From NCBI GenBank assembly GCA_014529385.2, contig CM043960.1, positions 123,717,043 through 123,781,042 on the forward strand: DNA of 64,000 nt, in the 5' to 3' direction. This DNA comes from Adiantum capillus-veneris. Its lineage: Eukaryota; Streptophyta; Polypodiopsida; Polypodiales; Pteridaceae. Shown piece after piece: positions 43,425-54,720 of this stretch (the stretch's first letter is position 1; the number at the start of each line of letters is the position of its first letter). Under the pieces are notes generated by a model, which did not search any database, was not told the origin of the DNA, and saw only the letters and a list, made by a program, of their open reading frames with translations. The position numbers and the translations under genes are program-made.

Positions 43425-43726
43425 TGTTAACCCTCACGGCTCACGGACACCCCATCACCTATGATCTATAAACGTTGTATTATGTATGATTTAGAGTCAG
43501 GTACCGGGCTTGTCGGACCAATAGGGAAAGGTAGAGTGATCGTCGATGAGAGGCGCACTTTAACTTGGACATTCAAGGGATTAGTTGGTTAAGCATGGGC
43601 GCCCAAGTGTGAATGGGGTGAGCTCCTATAAAAGCCAACTAAACCTAATTTTTACTCATTCTCTCATTTGTGCAATTGAAGAGTGCTCTTGCTCCATCTC
43701 CATCTTCTTCTTCTTCTTCACCTCCT

Positions 43727-43760
<34 letters not shown>

Positions 43761-44011
43761 GGAGAGTGTGTGTGCGATCGAGCATTACGAAGGCACGACG
43801 GCGGCGAAGCGGTTGAGCGCGGTACGACTGCAGCTTCTTCTTCATCGCGGCGAGGAATCCACCACGAAGGCGAGCGTAGAGCGGTGAGTGACACACCCTT
43901 TGTTTTCTTGAGCTTGCTAGTTTAGGCTTGTTGTGTGCTTGGAGCCGTTTGTGGCTCGCACACGGTGTATTGGCAAGTCCCTTGCTTCGACAGTGCGGCA
44001 AGGAGCGCACA
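43425..44011 (+). repeat. 3' LTR of element B
   Basis: 587 bp. Compared with the 5' LTR I see two substitutions (GTGCTTGTCGG/GGGCTTGTCGG and GTGACTGGGG/GTGAATGGGG) and a longer GA run at about 43739-43761. TATAAAAG at 43627-43634. Followed by CAGGG. Confidence 0.95.
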
Positions 44012-44297
44012 CAGGGCCTTAGGACCCATGATCCCCAAAGTTTGTGAATCTATGTCAAATTTGGTGTCAAGGAGGTCTATGTGTAAGTATAGTATCTAGG
44101 ATGGGTAATTAGGCAATCAAAGGCTAGGCAAGTGCCAATCTAGGGTCGTTATGTGTGAAATGGCTCTAAACAGTGCCTCTAGGCCCAACTTGTGATCAAC
44201 TATCAATTAATGTACCTAATCAAGCTTTAATCGTGCAATCAATAGATTAAATCAAGCCAAGTAAAAATCTCTCTTGCGAATGTACTCTAAAGCTCGT

Positions 44298-45211
44298 TGT
44301 TAGCGAATTGATCAAGCGGACGCCCACCTGGCCGAACATGTAGCTGGACACCACATTTGTACTATGTTATTTTTCCACGCTAGTGCAGTGATACTCTGTG
44401 TAAATCTTAATTCCAGAGTAGGAGGTTGATTCCTTGAGCTGTAATTTTGTCATGATATTTGTAAAGGTCCACGTGAGACGGCCATTAGCCATTTAGAAAG
44501 CCCTAGGTATAAAAGTTAATAACATGAATGTGAAGGGAGGCTTATCTTTGCGAGAACAAAGAGCTCTAATGTACGTATGCTCAAGCGACTACGAAGCTCC
44601 AACTTATAATCAACATAACTAATGATTGAGTAATCCGATTTTAGTTTTGAAATTTGCATTGTGTTCCTCTTTGCTTGCTCTTTCATTCAAGTATAAGTAT
44701 TGTTAGTTTTGTTGAGGTTCATGACTACACGTTAGTGAGCCTTTAAACTTCAAATTTTAGTACTTAAATCACTATTTTTTGACGTTTTGACCATAGGAGA
44801 GTGTTCCTAGACCATAGGGAAACCTTTCGAGATGTTCTGTTGCAATTTTTAGGACCTTTTTTATGATGGATTGTGATTTTGGTACCTTGTCGAATTCCCA
44901 CTAGACTTGGTAGGGTAGTGCCACTAGGTGTCTTAAACCTCCTCCTAAAGTTTCATTGCATTTTGAGTCTCTTCGAGTGCCGAAATGGCATGATGACCTA
45001 GAGTGGTGAGAGAGAACATAGACAATTTTTTTGATCGTTAAGTGGTGGTTTGCTTGTCGAGTAGATATGCTTGCTTGTTAGGTTTGATTCTTGAGATTGA
45101 CAACCTTAGAGAGTCTCCATGCCCCATCCGAATCAATTCCTTGAGTATTGACAATATCTTAGTGCCATATAGCTATGCTACATACATTCGTCTCACGACG
45201 ACCCGCTAACA
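44298..45211 (+). repeat. 5' LTR of Athila/Tat-like element A2
   Basis: Starts TGTTAGCGAATTGATC, aligning with the A1 LTR start, and ends CCGCTAACA just before the primer site. TATA-like GGTATAAAAGTT is at about 44506-44517. 914 bp. DNA between 44017 and 44297 is unassigned flanking sequence. The 3' LTR is not present in the window. Confidence 0.78.
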
Positions 45212-45212
45212 T

Positions 45213-45230
45213 TGACGCCATTGCCGGGGA
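45213..45230 (+). other. Primer-binding site of A2
   Basis: TGACGCCATTGCCGGGGA, two differences from the canonical tRNA-Asp-type site. Confidence 0.85.
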
Positions 45231-46215
45231 GTGACCTGGTCCATATTTAGAGCTAATCTTTTTCAAAGATTTTTTTTTTCCTTCCATTTACACCTTATCA
45301 GTTTAGCAGCTAGACATGGGGTTTAGTACTTGGTAGAGTCTACAAGTCGACGACTTGCTATATCTATTCTCGAGAGGTAAAGAGGGTTGTGAGTGAGATA
45401 GACAGAAGCATTTACTTCTTTGATTTTCTCTATGCTTTCAAAGTGCTGTATCGTTTTTTTTTTAATTTTATTTTGTACCATTTTGTTTGTTTTTTCTTCC
45501 TAATTTAATTTTAGTAGTAGAATAAGTAGAAACTACCACCATCAAAGTTGGGCTGAAAGATCGGGGAAAGGACTGAAAACCATATTTTGGCAAAAAAAAC
45601 CAAAACTCTAATTTTTTTTGAAAATTTGATGGTAAAGATCTAAAAAGTGATCCAAACTTAGAAATAAGTGAAAAAAGGTGATAACCAAACCCAAAAGAGT
45701 CAATTTGGAAAGTTTTTCACAGTTTGGTGTAGGAACATGGATCACGATCCATATCCCCTGTGACTTTTTGAATAGATTCTGATACCATTGGGTCTAGTGT
45801 GGTTCCATCTCACTGAATACACACTTTTGGTCAAAAATTGACACTGAAAACTCACTCAAATCAAGAAATTGGGCAAAAGACACAAAATCCTTGAAAATTG
45901 ACCAAAATTTGGGGCTTTTCAACTTTTTGAGATCCAAATCAAAAAATAAGTGAAAATTTGACATCCATAGAGTGCATGCATACAACTGACCAAATCTCAT
46001 GCTCAGATGTGGTCAAACATGGATCGGGATCCATGTCCTCCTTCACCATGTGGAGCTGAGATTTGACCAATAGGTGGCGGATACCATTTGGAAAACCTTT
46101 CCCAAAAGGCACCATAGCAAAAACCTGAAAAACATTGGTCAAAAGTGCATAACACAGAAACTAGTCAAAAATCGCAGGGCAGACATAAGAACTTGCTTTT
46201 GACTAACAAAAAAGT
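45231..46215 (+). other. A2 leader with palindrome-bearing repeats, truncated
   Basis: A-rich non-coding sequence like the A1 and A3 leaders. ATGGATCACGATCCAT (7-bp arms) is at 45737-45752. ACATGGATCGGGATCCATGT (9-bp arms) is at 46017-46036. Their centres are 282 bp apart. The leader ends where the LTR of the minus-strand copia begins, and no A2 gag is found on the far side of that element. Confidence 0.8.
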
Positions 46216-46757
46216 TGTCCAAATCCAAAATAAGTGGTGAAGTATGTCGAAATTAGGGTTTCTCGGAAACAAACACAGCTTGGAGAAGACGAAGAAAGCT
46301 CAAGACACACAATAGAGAGTATATTACTTAGTGTGTAATGGAAAGCTAAGATAGCCCTAGAGTGATGGGCGTATATAAAATGCATGGGAGAAAAAAGATC
46401 CTAACGAGGGAAAAAGTTCCCCGACGGTCCTAAATGGGTGAAAGCATGTTAACGGGTCACACTTTTTCATGTCCCGAACAATGCTAACTAGCACCTTTTT
46501 GACATATGCTAGCTAGTACAAGCTACATCTCCAAGATCTATGACGTATGATATATCGATAGAAATCTCTTGAAACAAGGAATCCAAATATACAACCTCCG
46601 ACAAATTTTGATATTGTTTGTAAAAATTTTACCGGACGCCCAACTTTTCAAATGTGTGCTAGCTTGAAAATGCTAACTAGCACAAAAAGCGTGACACGTT
46701 AACATGCTTTCACCCAAATGTGTTCACACACATCACTACCACACACATATATTAACA
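46216..46757 (-). repeat. 3' LTR of minus-strand copia, split by a MITE
   Basis: Read on the minus strand, a purine tract CCAGGGGAGATT precedes TGTTAATATATGTGTGTGG (from 46757), and the LTR probably ends ...GGATTTGGACA at 46216. With the 280-bp MITE-B removed it is about 262 bp. The 5' LTR expected beyond 51480 is not seen. Confidence 0.7.
46436..46715. mobile_element. MITE-B, 280 bp
   Basis: Terminal inverted repeats of about 31 bp with two mismatches: both ends read inward as GGGTGAAAGCATGTTAACG, then GTCAC and CTTTTT. AAAT flanks both sides (46432-46435 and 46716-46719). The interior is non-coding and has the palindrome-like GCTAACTAGCAC near each end. Inserted in a copia LTR. Superfamily not assigned. 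Confidence 0.87.
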
Positions 46758-48434
46758 AATCTCCCCTGGGAGTGATGCGGTGAACAAGAGATGGCACATA
46801 GAGTATAGGGAAGCTCCATGTCTTGAGGACATGATCAGTCCATAAAGGGGAGTAAGACCAAATCTTTATGGAAATCTTTGAACTTCTCACGAAACATTGC
46901 CTTTGTGAAAAGATATGCAAGGTTGTCTTGTGTTGGCACATAAGCCAAGCTGATCTCTCCTACTAAGAGCCTCTCCCTAACATAGTGGTAATGCACCTCA
47001 ATGTGCTTTGTGCAAGCATGAAAAACCGGGTTCCTCGCAACTACCAATGTGCTTTGAATGTAGATAGTGTTGGAAGTGTCCTGCCCAATACCTAAATCAA
47101 CTCTTAACCATGATATGCATGAACTGTCGAGCATGAAACAAAAACCACTTGACACCCACGTGTCAGATTAACCAACCCAATTTGAGTCCAAAAAAGCATG
47201 TAAATCTAGCGGCAATGATCCCCCTTTGGGATAGAACAAGCGAAGATATGAAGTGCCACTCAAGTAGTGAAAAATACTCTTGAAAGCCTGTCAATGCTTA
47301 GACCATGGGCTATGCATAAATTTTCTGATATATGAGACTGCAAATTGAATATTTGGCCTCGTGTTGCATGCATAAATAAGACAGCCAGCAACAGTTTGGT
47401 AAAGAGTGACATTGGCTGGATCACTAGCATCATGAAGACTCAATTTCAGGCCTGTTTCCATGGGAGTGGCAATAGGTTTGCAATCCTCAAGTCCAAACTT
47501 ACATAGCAATGTCTCTATGTAACTTGTCTAACACAAGGCAATACCACCATCACATTGCTTAAACTGTATGCCTAATTAATAATGCAACAACTATAAACCT
47601 TTCATCTTGAACGCATCATTATAATAAGCCTTCAATTCAAAAATATGTCTCTCATTTGGTCCAATGATCAACAAATTATCCACATAGAGGACGACAATGA
47701 GAAGTACATCACCCTCACGCTTTACATACAATGTGCTTTTTGTTGGACTGTTACAAAAGCTTTGTTTGACCAAACGAGTGTCAGCCTTCTCATACCAAGC
47801 ATAAGGAGGTTGCTTCAACCCATACAAAGCTTTCTTACATTTTCACACTTTATCCCTGTCCTTAATGACAAAACCGTGAGGTTGTGTTACATAAACTTCC
47901 TTAAATATGTCACCATTCAATAAAGCAGTAACAATGTCTGACTGATGTACATCCCAACCAAAATGAGCTACCAATGCACATAGAAAATGACAGTGATCAT
48001 ACAACAAGTGGGAGAAAAAGTCTCTTCATAATCTATGTCTTTTTGCTGTGCATAACCCTTTGCAACAAGTCGAGCCTTATAGTGATCAATCTCACCATCC
48101 GGCTTATGTTTCAACTTTTAAACCCACTTTGTACCAATGGACTTTTTGCCAAGAGGAAAATCATATAAAGTCCATGTGTCATTTCCTATAAGTGCATCAT
48201 ATTTTGTTGCAGGGTAACCATCCAATTTTTTGAATTTTGTGCTTCATCAAAAGATAGAGTTTCCTCAACATCACATAAGCTAGACATAGCCAAAGCATAA
48301 CAATCTGATGCATAGGATGTGTGGCGAGAACTTGAATGAGTACGACTAGACAAAGGTGTATCCAATTTACTATCACGCAAAGTATGCCAGTCATTTTGGA
48401 AAACCTCTAGCTTGCTCATTCTCAACCCTTTCAA
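46758..48434 (-). pseudogene. pol: Minus-strand copia: RT and RNase H, decayed
   Basis: On the minus strand: FDEAQNSKNWMVTLQQNMMH (RT N-terminus, about 48190-48250), MYGLKQPPYAWYEK and LLIVVLYVDNLLIIGPNE (about 47591-47827), YQTVAGCLIYACNTRPNIQF (about 47291-47509) and KHIEVHYHYVRERLLVGEIS with VPTQDNLAYLFTKAMF (RNase H end, about 46835-47000). Several frameshifts and stops separate these. The catalytic YVDD reads YVDN. Confidence 0.88.
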
Positions 48435-48660
48435 GTTTCCTCATCAAGTACATCATGTACATTTGCATCAGTAATAGGTTAATCTGTAAAATTTTTAGAA
48501 ACCCCCGCAAGTTGTATATTAGCGTGATTGGAATTTACATTCAAACTTTCACCACTAAAAATAGGCAAAAAGGTGTCATAAATGTCCTATGAGCTTACGT
48601 TATTGTCTCTAGTATATGACGACAAGGGCTGAACAAAATCTTCCACAAACACAACCATTA

Positions 48661-49119
48661 GGAAGAGAATGGAGTCTAGGAGGGCCTCTTTATTTGGCAG
48701 TTTAAGGGAGTCAAACCTTTAGTATTAAGAAAGCAATCAAAGGACAACTTTTGACCTCAAACACATAAAATGGCTAGTTTATTTGAATTCAAATTTCCCC
48801 CTCAAAATGAGATTTAAAATCTAGCGGGAAAAATTATATTATGCATGAAACATATCTACGGAAAGTGCTCAGTGTGTAGATTCTAGATCTATAATCGCCG
48901 CTCAAATCTGAGATCATATGTAGGAGTTATGAAAGGCCAAAACTCATAAATTTGTCCTCCTCCTTTTTGTGGGGGAAAGTGCATCCTTTGACCACTCTTA
49001 CACCTCTCTTACACACCCACCATTCTTACACACATGACATGTATCTATTCGTCCAAATGTTAATCACCTCCATAATCTCATGGAAAATAAAGAGGCCCTC
49101 CTAGACCCCATCCTCTTCG
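48661..49119 (+). mobile_element. MITE-A copy 2, 459 bp, inserted in copia integrase
   Basis: Ends read inward GGAAGAGAATGGAGTCTAGG and CGAAGAGGATGGGGTCTAGG, each continuing AGGGCCTCTTTATTT or close to it. TA lies on both sides (48659-48660 and 49120-49121). It is the reverse orientation of copy 1 and similar along its full length, for example TTGAATTCAAAT and TAGATCTATAATC blocks. It interrupts the minus-strand copia frame just after MHYEED. Confidence 0.9.
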
Positions 49120-50014
49120 TAATGCATCCTGTGAGACCAAGATACTCTTTGTTTGGGGATGATACAAACTATAACCTTTGCTTTCAACACTATACCAACA
49201 AAAATGCATTTGACAACCTTATCATCCAATTTTCTACGTTGTGTTCGTGGAACCAAGGCATAAGCCAAACAACCAAAAATGTGCATGTGCTCAATAGAAG
49301 ACTTTCTATCATGCCATGCTTCATAAGGAGTCATAGACTACAAAGCTTTTGTAGGACACTTGTTAAGGATATAACTGCCACACATGATGGCCTCAAGCCA
49401 AAGAAAATGAAACAAAGCTTGACTTTTGACCATACATCGTGCCATTTTCATAAGTGACCGGTTTTTCCTCTCAGCTACACCATTTTGCTAAGGTGTATAC
49501 AACATTGTACATTGGTCTTTTATCCCACAACAAGCCAGAAATGCATAAAATTCATGAGACATATACTCCCCCCCTTGATCTAAATGGAGGGTGTCCATAA
49601 TACATTTTAAGACATTTTTAGCCATAGCCAAAATTGTTTGAAGCACATAAACACTTTGGACTTTTCTTTAAGCGGATACACCCATGCATGCCTCGAGTAA
49701 TCATCGATGAAAGTCACCAAGTAAAGGTAATTGCCCAAGGATGAAGTTTGCATGGGCCCACAAACATCACTATGCACAAGATTCAACCTACATGTGGCCC
49801 TAATTGAACCATCCTTTTGAAACTTTGAACGCCGTATCTTACCCTAAATACATCGTTCACAAACATGTTTGACAGGTGATTCAAGAGGCGACAAAGAAGC
49901 AACCATATCAGATTTTTACCAAAGCAAACTGATAAAATTTAGATGCCCAAAATGTGAATGCCAATGTTTTGCATCTGAAATAGCCTTTGAATCCACAACA
50001 ACATTTGCAAAATT
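49120..50014 (-). pseudogene. pol: Minus-strand copia: integrase, decayed
   Basis: GGEYMSHEFYAFLACCGIKDQ (about 49500-49570) is the core region with the second catalytic Asp area. MTPYEAWHDRKSSIEHMHIF then GCLAYALVPRTQRRKLDDKV (49101-49334) is the conserved C-terminal region of copia integrases. Stops and shifts are frequent. Confidence 0.82.
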
Positions 50015-50578
50015 CTACCCACACTTGTCATACAAAATGAGCTTATACATCCCACGACATAAAATGCCTAATGCAACAATCTCATCACCAAAACTAAGAT
50101 CATGAACTGTACATTTGCCATCCACAAATTTCACAACAAGACCAAGTCTAGCAAGTGCTGATATAGAAAAAATATTCTTCTTGATCCCAGGTGTATATAA
50201 TGCATCAACAATTGTGAAATAACTGCCATTTGAACCAATAAGCACAATCTTTCCAACTCTCTGAATCGCATCAGAGGCATTGTTGGCACAAGTGACATTA
50301 GTCCCATGAGGGAAACAGTCAAAAGAGGTAAATAAATCACAATGTGAGGTAATGTGTTTTGTAGCACCATTGTCAAAAGACCACACATGTGAATCTGCAA
50401 CAAATGACATGCATGCATCATGGACATCAGGATCATAAGTACAATCTGCACTAAAATCCAACTTTGCATCTACATCAACATCACAATATCCTTTCACAGT
50501 AGACTTTACAATAGCTGCACTTGTATGGGATCCTGTAGTTGATCCAACCTCTTTCTTCTTAACCTCTTTTGCCTTCAA
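50015..50578 (-). pseudogene. pol: Minus-strand copia: protease and integrase N-terminus
   Basis: 187 open codons. SHVWSFDNGATKHITSHCDLF is the protease start with DNGA where DSGA is usual. IVDALYTPGIKKNIFSISAL and CRGMYKLILYDKCG continue as in copia polyproteins. Upstream, HYCKANDHLIK-stop-CPK at about 50580-50640 is the damaged CCHC knuckle. Confidence 0.85.
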
Positions 50579-50599
50579 TTTTGGACACTACTTGATCAA

Positions 50600-51472
50600 G
50601 TGATCATTAGCTTTACAATAATGGAAATGTATCTTCTTTTTACCCTTATCACTAGAATTCCTAAACAAAGTGTTTCTAGTAGAAGCATTAGGAACAAAAG
50701 ATTTTCCACTCACAGAAGAACCATGAGAAGTGGTTACATTGCTGTTACCACCTTTTCTGTGAGCATCAATAAAAGCCTATTCAATAGCACACTGTTTAAC
50801 CCTGTTTTTTTGGAAAGTGACTCTTACAACAACAATGTGCATAATTCATCAAACTTGACAAATTCAAGATTTCCTTGGGTCATAAGTCTCCTGGTACTAT
50901 CAAAAGTCTGGTAAGAATCTGGCAAAGCATCAAGATTTTTCACAAGGGAACTGTTAGAAATGACTTTGCCTTCAAAACTTTAAGTTTCTCATTGATATCT
51001 TGGACACCAGCAAGGAAAGTGTCCATCTCATACTCCTCATGCATAATCTTTGACTCCAGCTCTTTACGCAATGATGCAATTTGAGCCTCATTGTGACTTG
51101 CATAAAGACCAACCAGGATATCCCAAGCTTGTTTTGTAGATTTTGTTGAATGAATATGATGAGTGATAGTGTGATTCATAGAAAACACAATTAAAGCATG
51201 AGCCTATGCATCTTTTATATCCCAGCAAGCTTGCTCAGTCATAGGAAAAACAATTTTGAAAACAACAATCTTGCCACCAAAACCTGCAACATCCTCAACA
51301 TCGCCTACATCCTCAGAACCACGAAGTACATCAATGACCTGTACAATATTCCAAACGCCCTTTGACACAAGAACATGTTGCATCATTCAAGCCCACATAA
51401 GGTAATTGTCCCCATTCAATCTATCCTCAACAACAAATACTTTGAACACATCTGTGTTGTTGTCAACCATGG
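50600..51472 (-). pseudogene. gag: Minus-strand copia: Gag, decayed
   Basis: From an ATG near 51472 (MVDNNTDVFKVFVVEDRLNG) through VSKGVWNIVQVIDVLRGSED and HHIHSTKSTKQAWDILVGLY to KELESKIMHEEYEMDTFLAG. This is the typical copia Gag with the DUF4219/UBN2-like order. Three or more stops or shifts break it. Confidence 0.85.
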
Positions 51473-51489
51473 CAATTGCTGCACCCGAT

Positions 51490-52380
51490 GTGAAAACTAT
51501 CGAAAAGAGGAGTTTGCTTAGGAAGGACTCTCTCAACGTTATTTCATTTTATTCCAATATCAATTTAGTTTGAACTCCCCTTTGATCACAGGGAGGTAGA
51601 TCACGTTTCTACGCAGGAGCTATGTATTTCTAGGCACAATGTTGACCCATTTCTATGAGACAACTTACTTCATTTCTATGGACATATAATGTGACTCACC
51701 GATAGGGTTACTCCAAAAGGTGTATCACTTATTGGTTGTATGCATAGCAATTGATAACGAAGTGAACATCTGTCAAAATAATTCTCTACGATTTGGAATA
51801 TTAGACAAATTATAAAGTAGTGTTGTATGTCGAGTTTTTCGAAGGAAAGATTGTCTTGGTGCCGATTTTTATTGTTTGAAGGGTTGCTTAAATGAACTTG
51901 TGTTGGGAACTCTAATGAAGAACTTTCTGTTATGAACAACCATGTGGTAGTAATTAGGAAACAAGATCAAAGTGTGAGTGTGGGGTGGAAAGTGGGGACT
52001 AGCTCGAGCTGCCATATCAATGGATGGGTGGTCTTGATTAGTTAAGGAAGTCTCCACTCCCTATTCCTTTAACAAAAGCAAAACTAGAACCTCATTGCAC
52101 AAGAGTTGAGAAGTCTCGAATGTTCGTGCCTCTAAAATCTATGGGAAAAGAAGGAATTTGAGTTTCTCTCTTTTGGATCTAGAAACATTTAAATATTTTT
52201 GAGAGATCATGATTTCCCTTTGAGATAGGACTAGGAAACCTATCTAATGGATCAGACTCAAGTTTTTGTGCGATTGAAACTTATTCATTGGAATCGATAC
52301 TATCTTGATTAGGGCCCTCCAATTGCCAAGTACCCTCCAATTGCCAAGCGGATTTGGTGACGGGACGGAGACCTCGCACA
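51490..52380 (+). repeat. Probable 5' LTR of decayed Ty3/gypsy element G
   Basis: The right edge is supported: CCTCGCACA is followed directly by a tRNA-Met-like primer site. The left edge is a guess placed after the copia gag start. No 3' LTR is available for comparison. Confidence 0.45.
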
Positions 52381-52398
52381 TGGTATCAAAGCCTAGGT
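52381..52398 (+). other. Primer-binding site of element G, tRNA-Met-like
   Basis: TGGTATCAAAGCCTAGGT resembles TGGTATCAGAGC, the common initiator-Met primer site. Confidence 0.75.
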
Positions 52399-53310
52399 TA
52401 GGAAACTAGAAATCCAATATTGTTTGAAAAGTTGAAAGAAAAAATAAAAATAAAAATTGGAAGCTCAAGTTCAAGAACTTACTAGCATCGATGTTCCAAG
52501 AAGATGCCAACATTGAATATTGCTAGTTCAAGACCTTTGAAATAATATATTTGGAGGCTTGCTGCCCTTCAAGTTTTCCTTTTTGTTACAACATGATGAA
52601 GATTTTGATGAAGTCTTTCTCTCCTCCATCAAGAAGAATCCAAAGGCGATGGGATCTTGCATGGGACGGTGAAGGTGGCATCTTTTACATCAATGTAAAG
52701 AAGCTCAGATGTCTTTCCTCTGATTTTAATAAGCTTTGACGGGGAGAAGAGCTGTGACTTATCCACCTTTACTACTTCCTTGGTAGTACTAGGGATGAGT
52801 ACATTGTTATCTCTGAAGACGGCATTGAGATGACTTTAAATGAATGGATCTTCAATCAAGTGGTCAAAGTGATCCCTAGTTACATGATCAAACCCGTTTT
52901 TGTCCCTGACATTCCCCCCCAAAATAAGAGTCTTATATTTTATGATCCTCTCAAGGATGTGTACAAGAGCTACTACTCAAATGAAATAGTGGATTGTAAA
53001 AATCTAACTACAAACACCAACTGGTTGTACCACTATGTTTATGGGAATCCGACTTTGAGAAATTTCTAGCTTTGATCAAAGCTAACTCTTGTATATATCA
53101 TGATAGAACAATGAGATCTTTGTCTAGATTCTCACAAAGACCAAATTTGGTATATATCTTGAATTAATAAAGTTGTGACACCTTGAATTAAGTAAAATAA
53201 ATGGTATCTCAAGTTTTTGTCTTGAGTTGTTGAAGTTAAATTACGTCTTAAGTTAGAATATCGATAAGTGTATTATTGCATAGGTACCATTTACTGCTTT
53301 GAACACTGCC
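52399..53310 (+). other. Leader of element G with unassigned short frames
   Basis: Open frames 52551-52739 and 52830-53069 (MTLNEWIFNQVVKVIPSYMI) show no recognised domain. They lie between primer site and gag and may be remnants of a leader-encoded protein or captured sequence. Confidence 0.45.
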
Positions 53311-53314
53311 GTTT

Positions 53315-54220
53315 AGGAGAGAAAGCTTCTCTTTAAGCAAGTTCAACCTCCCAACTTCAAGGGCGAAGGGGCTAATATAGAATGTGATGCCGAGGTTTGG
53401 ATTGAGGTAATGGAAGATTATTTTGAACCTATAGGGACTCAACCTGAAAATGAAACAATGCTTGCAATGTCCCGTCTCACTAGAGATACACATATTTGGT
53501 GGAAGCAGTATTGTAAGGATTTGGTTTTGGGGTCTTCTCAATCTTGGGAAGATATCAAAACTGCAAGACGCTATCTTTCACCAGCTCATAAAGCTATCAA
53601 AATGAATGCTTTTTTTTCTCTTTGCCAGCTATCTTTAACACTTGAGGAATATTACTCAAAGTTTGTTACCCTAAGAAGGTAGGCTCCCAAGATGTTTCTT
53701 GAACAACAAGTAGCACGGTTTTGCCAAGGGATCATTGAACCATTAAACAGTCATCGTGAAACCCTTAGACCAAGATCTTTACAAGATGACCTGCTAAGAG
53801 CAAAACCTTTAGCCACAAAAATTTAGAAGACCAACCAAGGAAGACAAAACTATATGGCAAAGAGAGCTAGATCAAATGGTTGGAACAATAGGGTAGCCAA
53901 CTTCACTTACCAAAATCGACCTAAAATAGCTACAACTACAACCATCAAATTTCCAAATGTGCAATATTTGAATGCCACGAGTATGGAAATTATAAGAATC
54001 ATTTTCCAAAGAAAGTTTGTGCTTCTAGTGCTAATAGAGTTCCCTTACCTACAAATGTAAGAGGTCAACCAAATGTTCGTGGAGGATGTGGAAGAGCAAA
54101 TAGAGACCGTGTACATGGAACTCCTACTACAGTCAATGCCGCAATTAGTCAACCAATTCTAGAAGATGAAGCAGATGAAAGAGTAGTGTTGCATGTTGCC
54201 ATTTGACAACCCCAGTGCTT
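53315..54220 (+). pseudogene. gag: Element G Gag, decayed
   Basis: VQPPNFKGEGANIECDAEVW then IEVMEDYFEPIGTQPENETM, LTRDTHIWWKQYCKDL and SLTLEEYYSKFVTLRR (53320-53682) form a Ty3/gypsy Gag core, broken by a TAG at 53680-53682. FLEQQVARFCQGIIEPL continues it. A basic NRVANFTYQNRPK segment follows (53854-54060). No intact CCHC knuckle is visible. Confidence 0.8.
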
Positions 54221-54229
54221 GCCAATAAT

Positions 54230-54718
54230 ATGCAATCATCCAAGCACTAGGATCTTCCCAAGGTGAACAAGTTGAATTCTTAATTGACTGTGGAAGCATA
54301 CACTGATTTATCTCTCCTAAATGCATGAGGAGATTGATACTAAACCAGTATCTTTCTAAAAGGCTAATTATAGAACTAGAATATGGTAAGGAAGTCTTAA
54401 CTCAACATAGAGTAGGACACATAGAATTTGAACTACAGTAATACTCTACTTACACACATTTTTGCAGTTTACCTCTAGGAGTTTATGACGGAATATTGGG
54501 AATGGATTGGTTGAAAGAGAACCAAGATCACATTCACTGTGCACAAGGAAAATTAACCTTTATAGATGACCTTGGGAATGAGGTTCTAGTTCAAGGAAAG
54601 AATGGGAAACCTAAGGCTCACTTAGTTAAGGCTAGAAGATTTTTGAACGGGCTACAAAAGGGTCAAAAATTCTATGCCACTAAGCTCAACAAAGTAGACA
54701 AATCTGACTCAAAATTTT
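54230..54718 (+). pseudogene. pol: Element G protease and linker
   Basis: QVEFLIDCGSIH-stop-FISPKCMRR carries the retropepsin site as DCGS (usually DSGS) with a TGA after it. SLPLGVYDGILGMDWLKENQ (54468-54530) is the conserved ILGMDWL turn. The following 60 codons to 54718 are basic. Confidence 0.82.
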
Positions 54719-54720
54719 GA

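Larger units (their letters stand above)
35244..44011 (+). mobile_element. Element B: complete non-autonomous LTR retrotransposon coding only Gag and protease-like protein
   Basis: 8,768 bp bounded by LTRs at 35244-35826 and 43425-44011 and by the perfect target duplication CAGGG (35239-35243 and 44012-44016). It has a tRNA-Asp-type primer site, a leader, two long intact frames and a polypurine tract. No RT, RNase H or integrase motif exists in any frame between the protease protein (ends 41806) and the 3' LTR. The LTRs differ by only two substitutions that I can see plus microsatellite length, so the insertion is recent. Mobility therefore depends on enzymes from another element; the A family, with homologous Gag-protease and the same primer type, is the obvious candidate. 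Confidence 0.95.
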
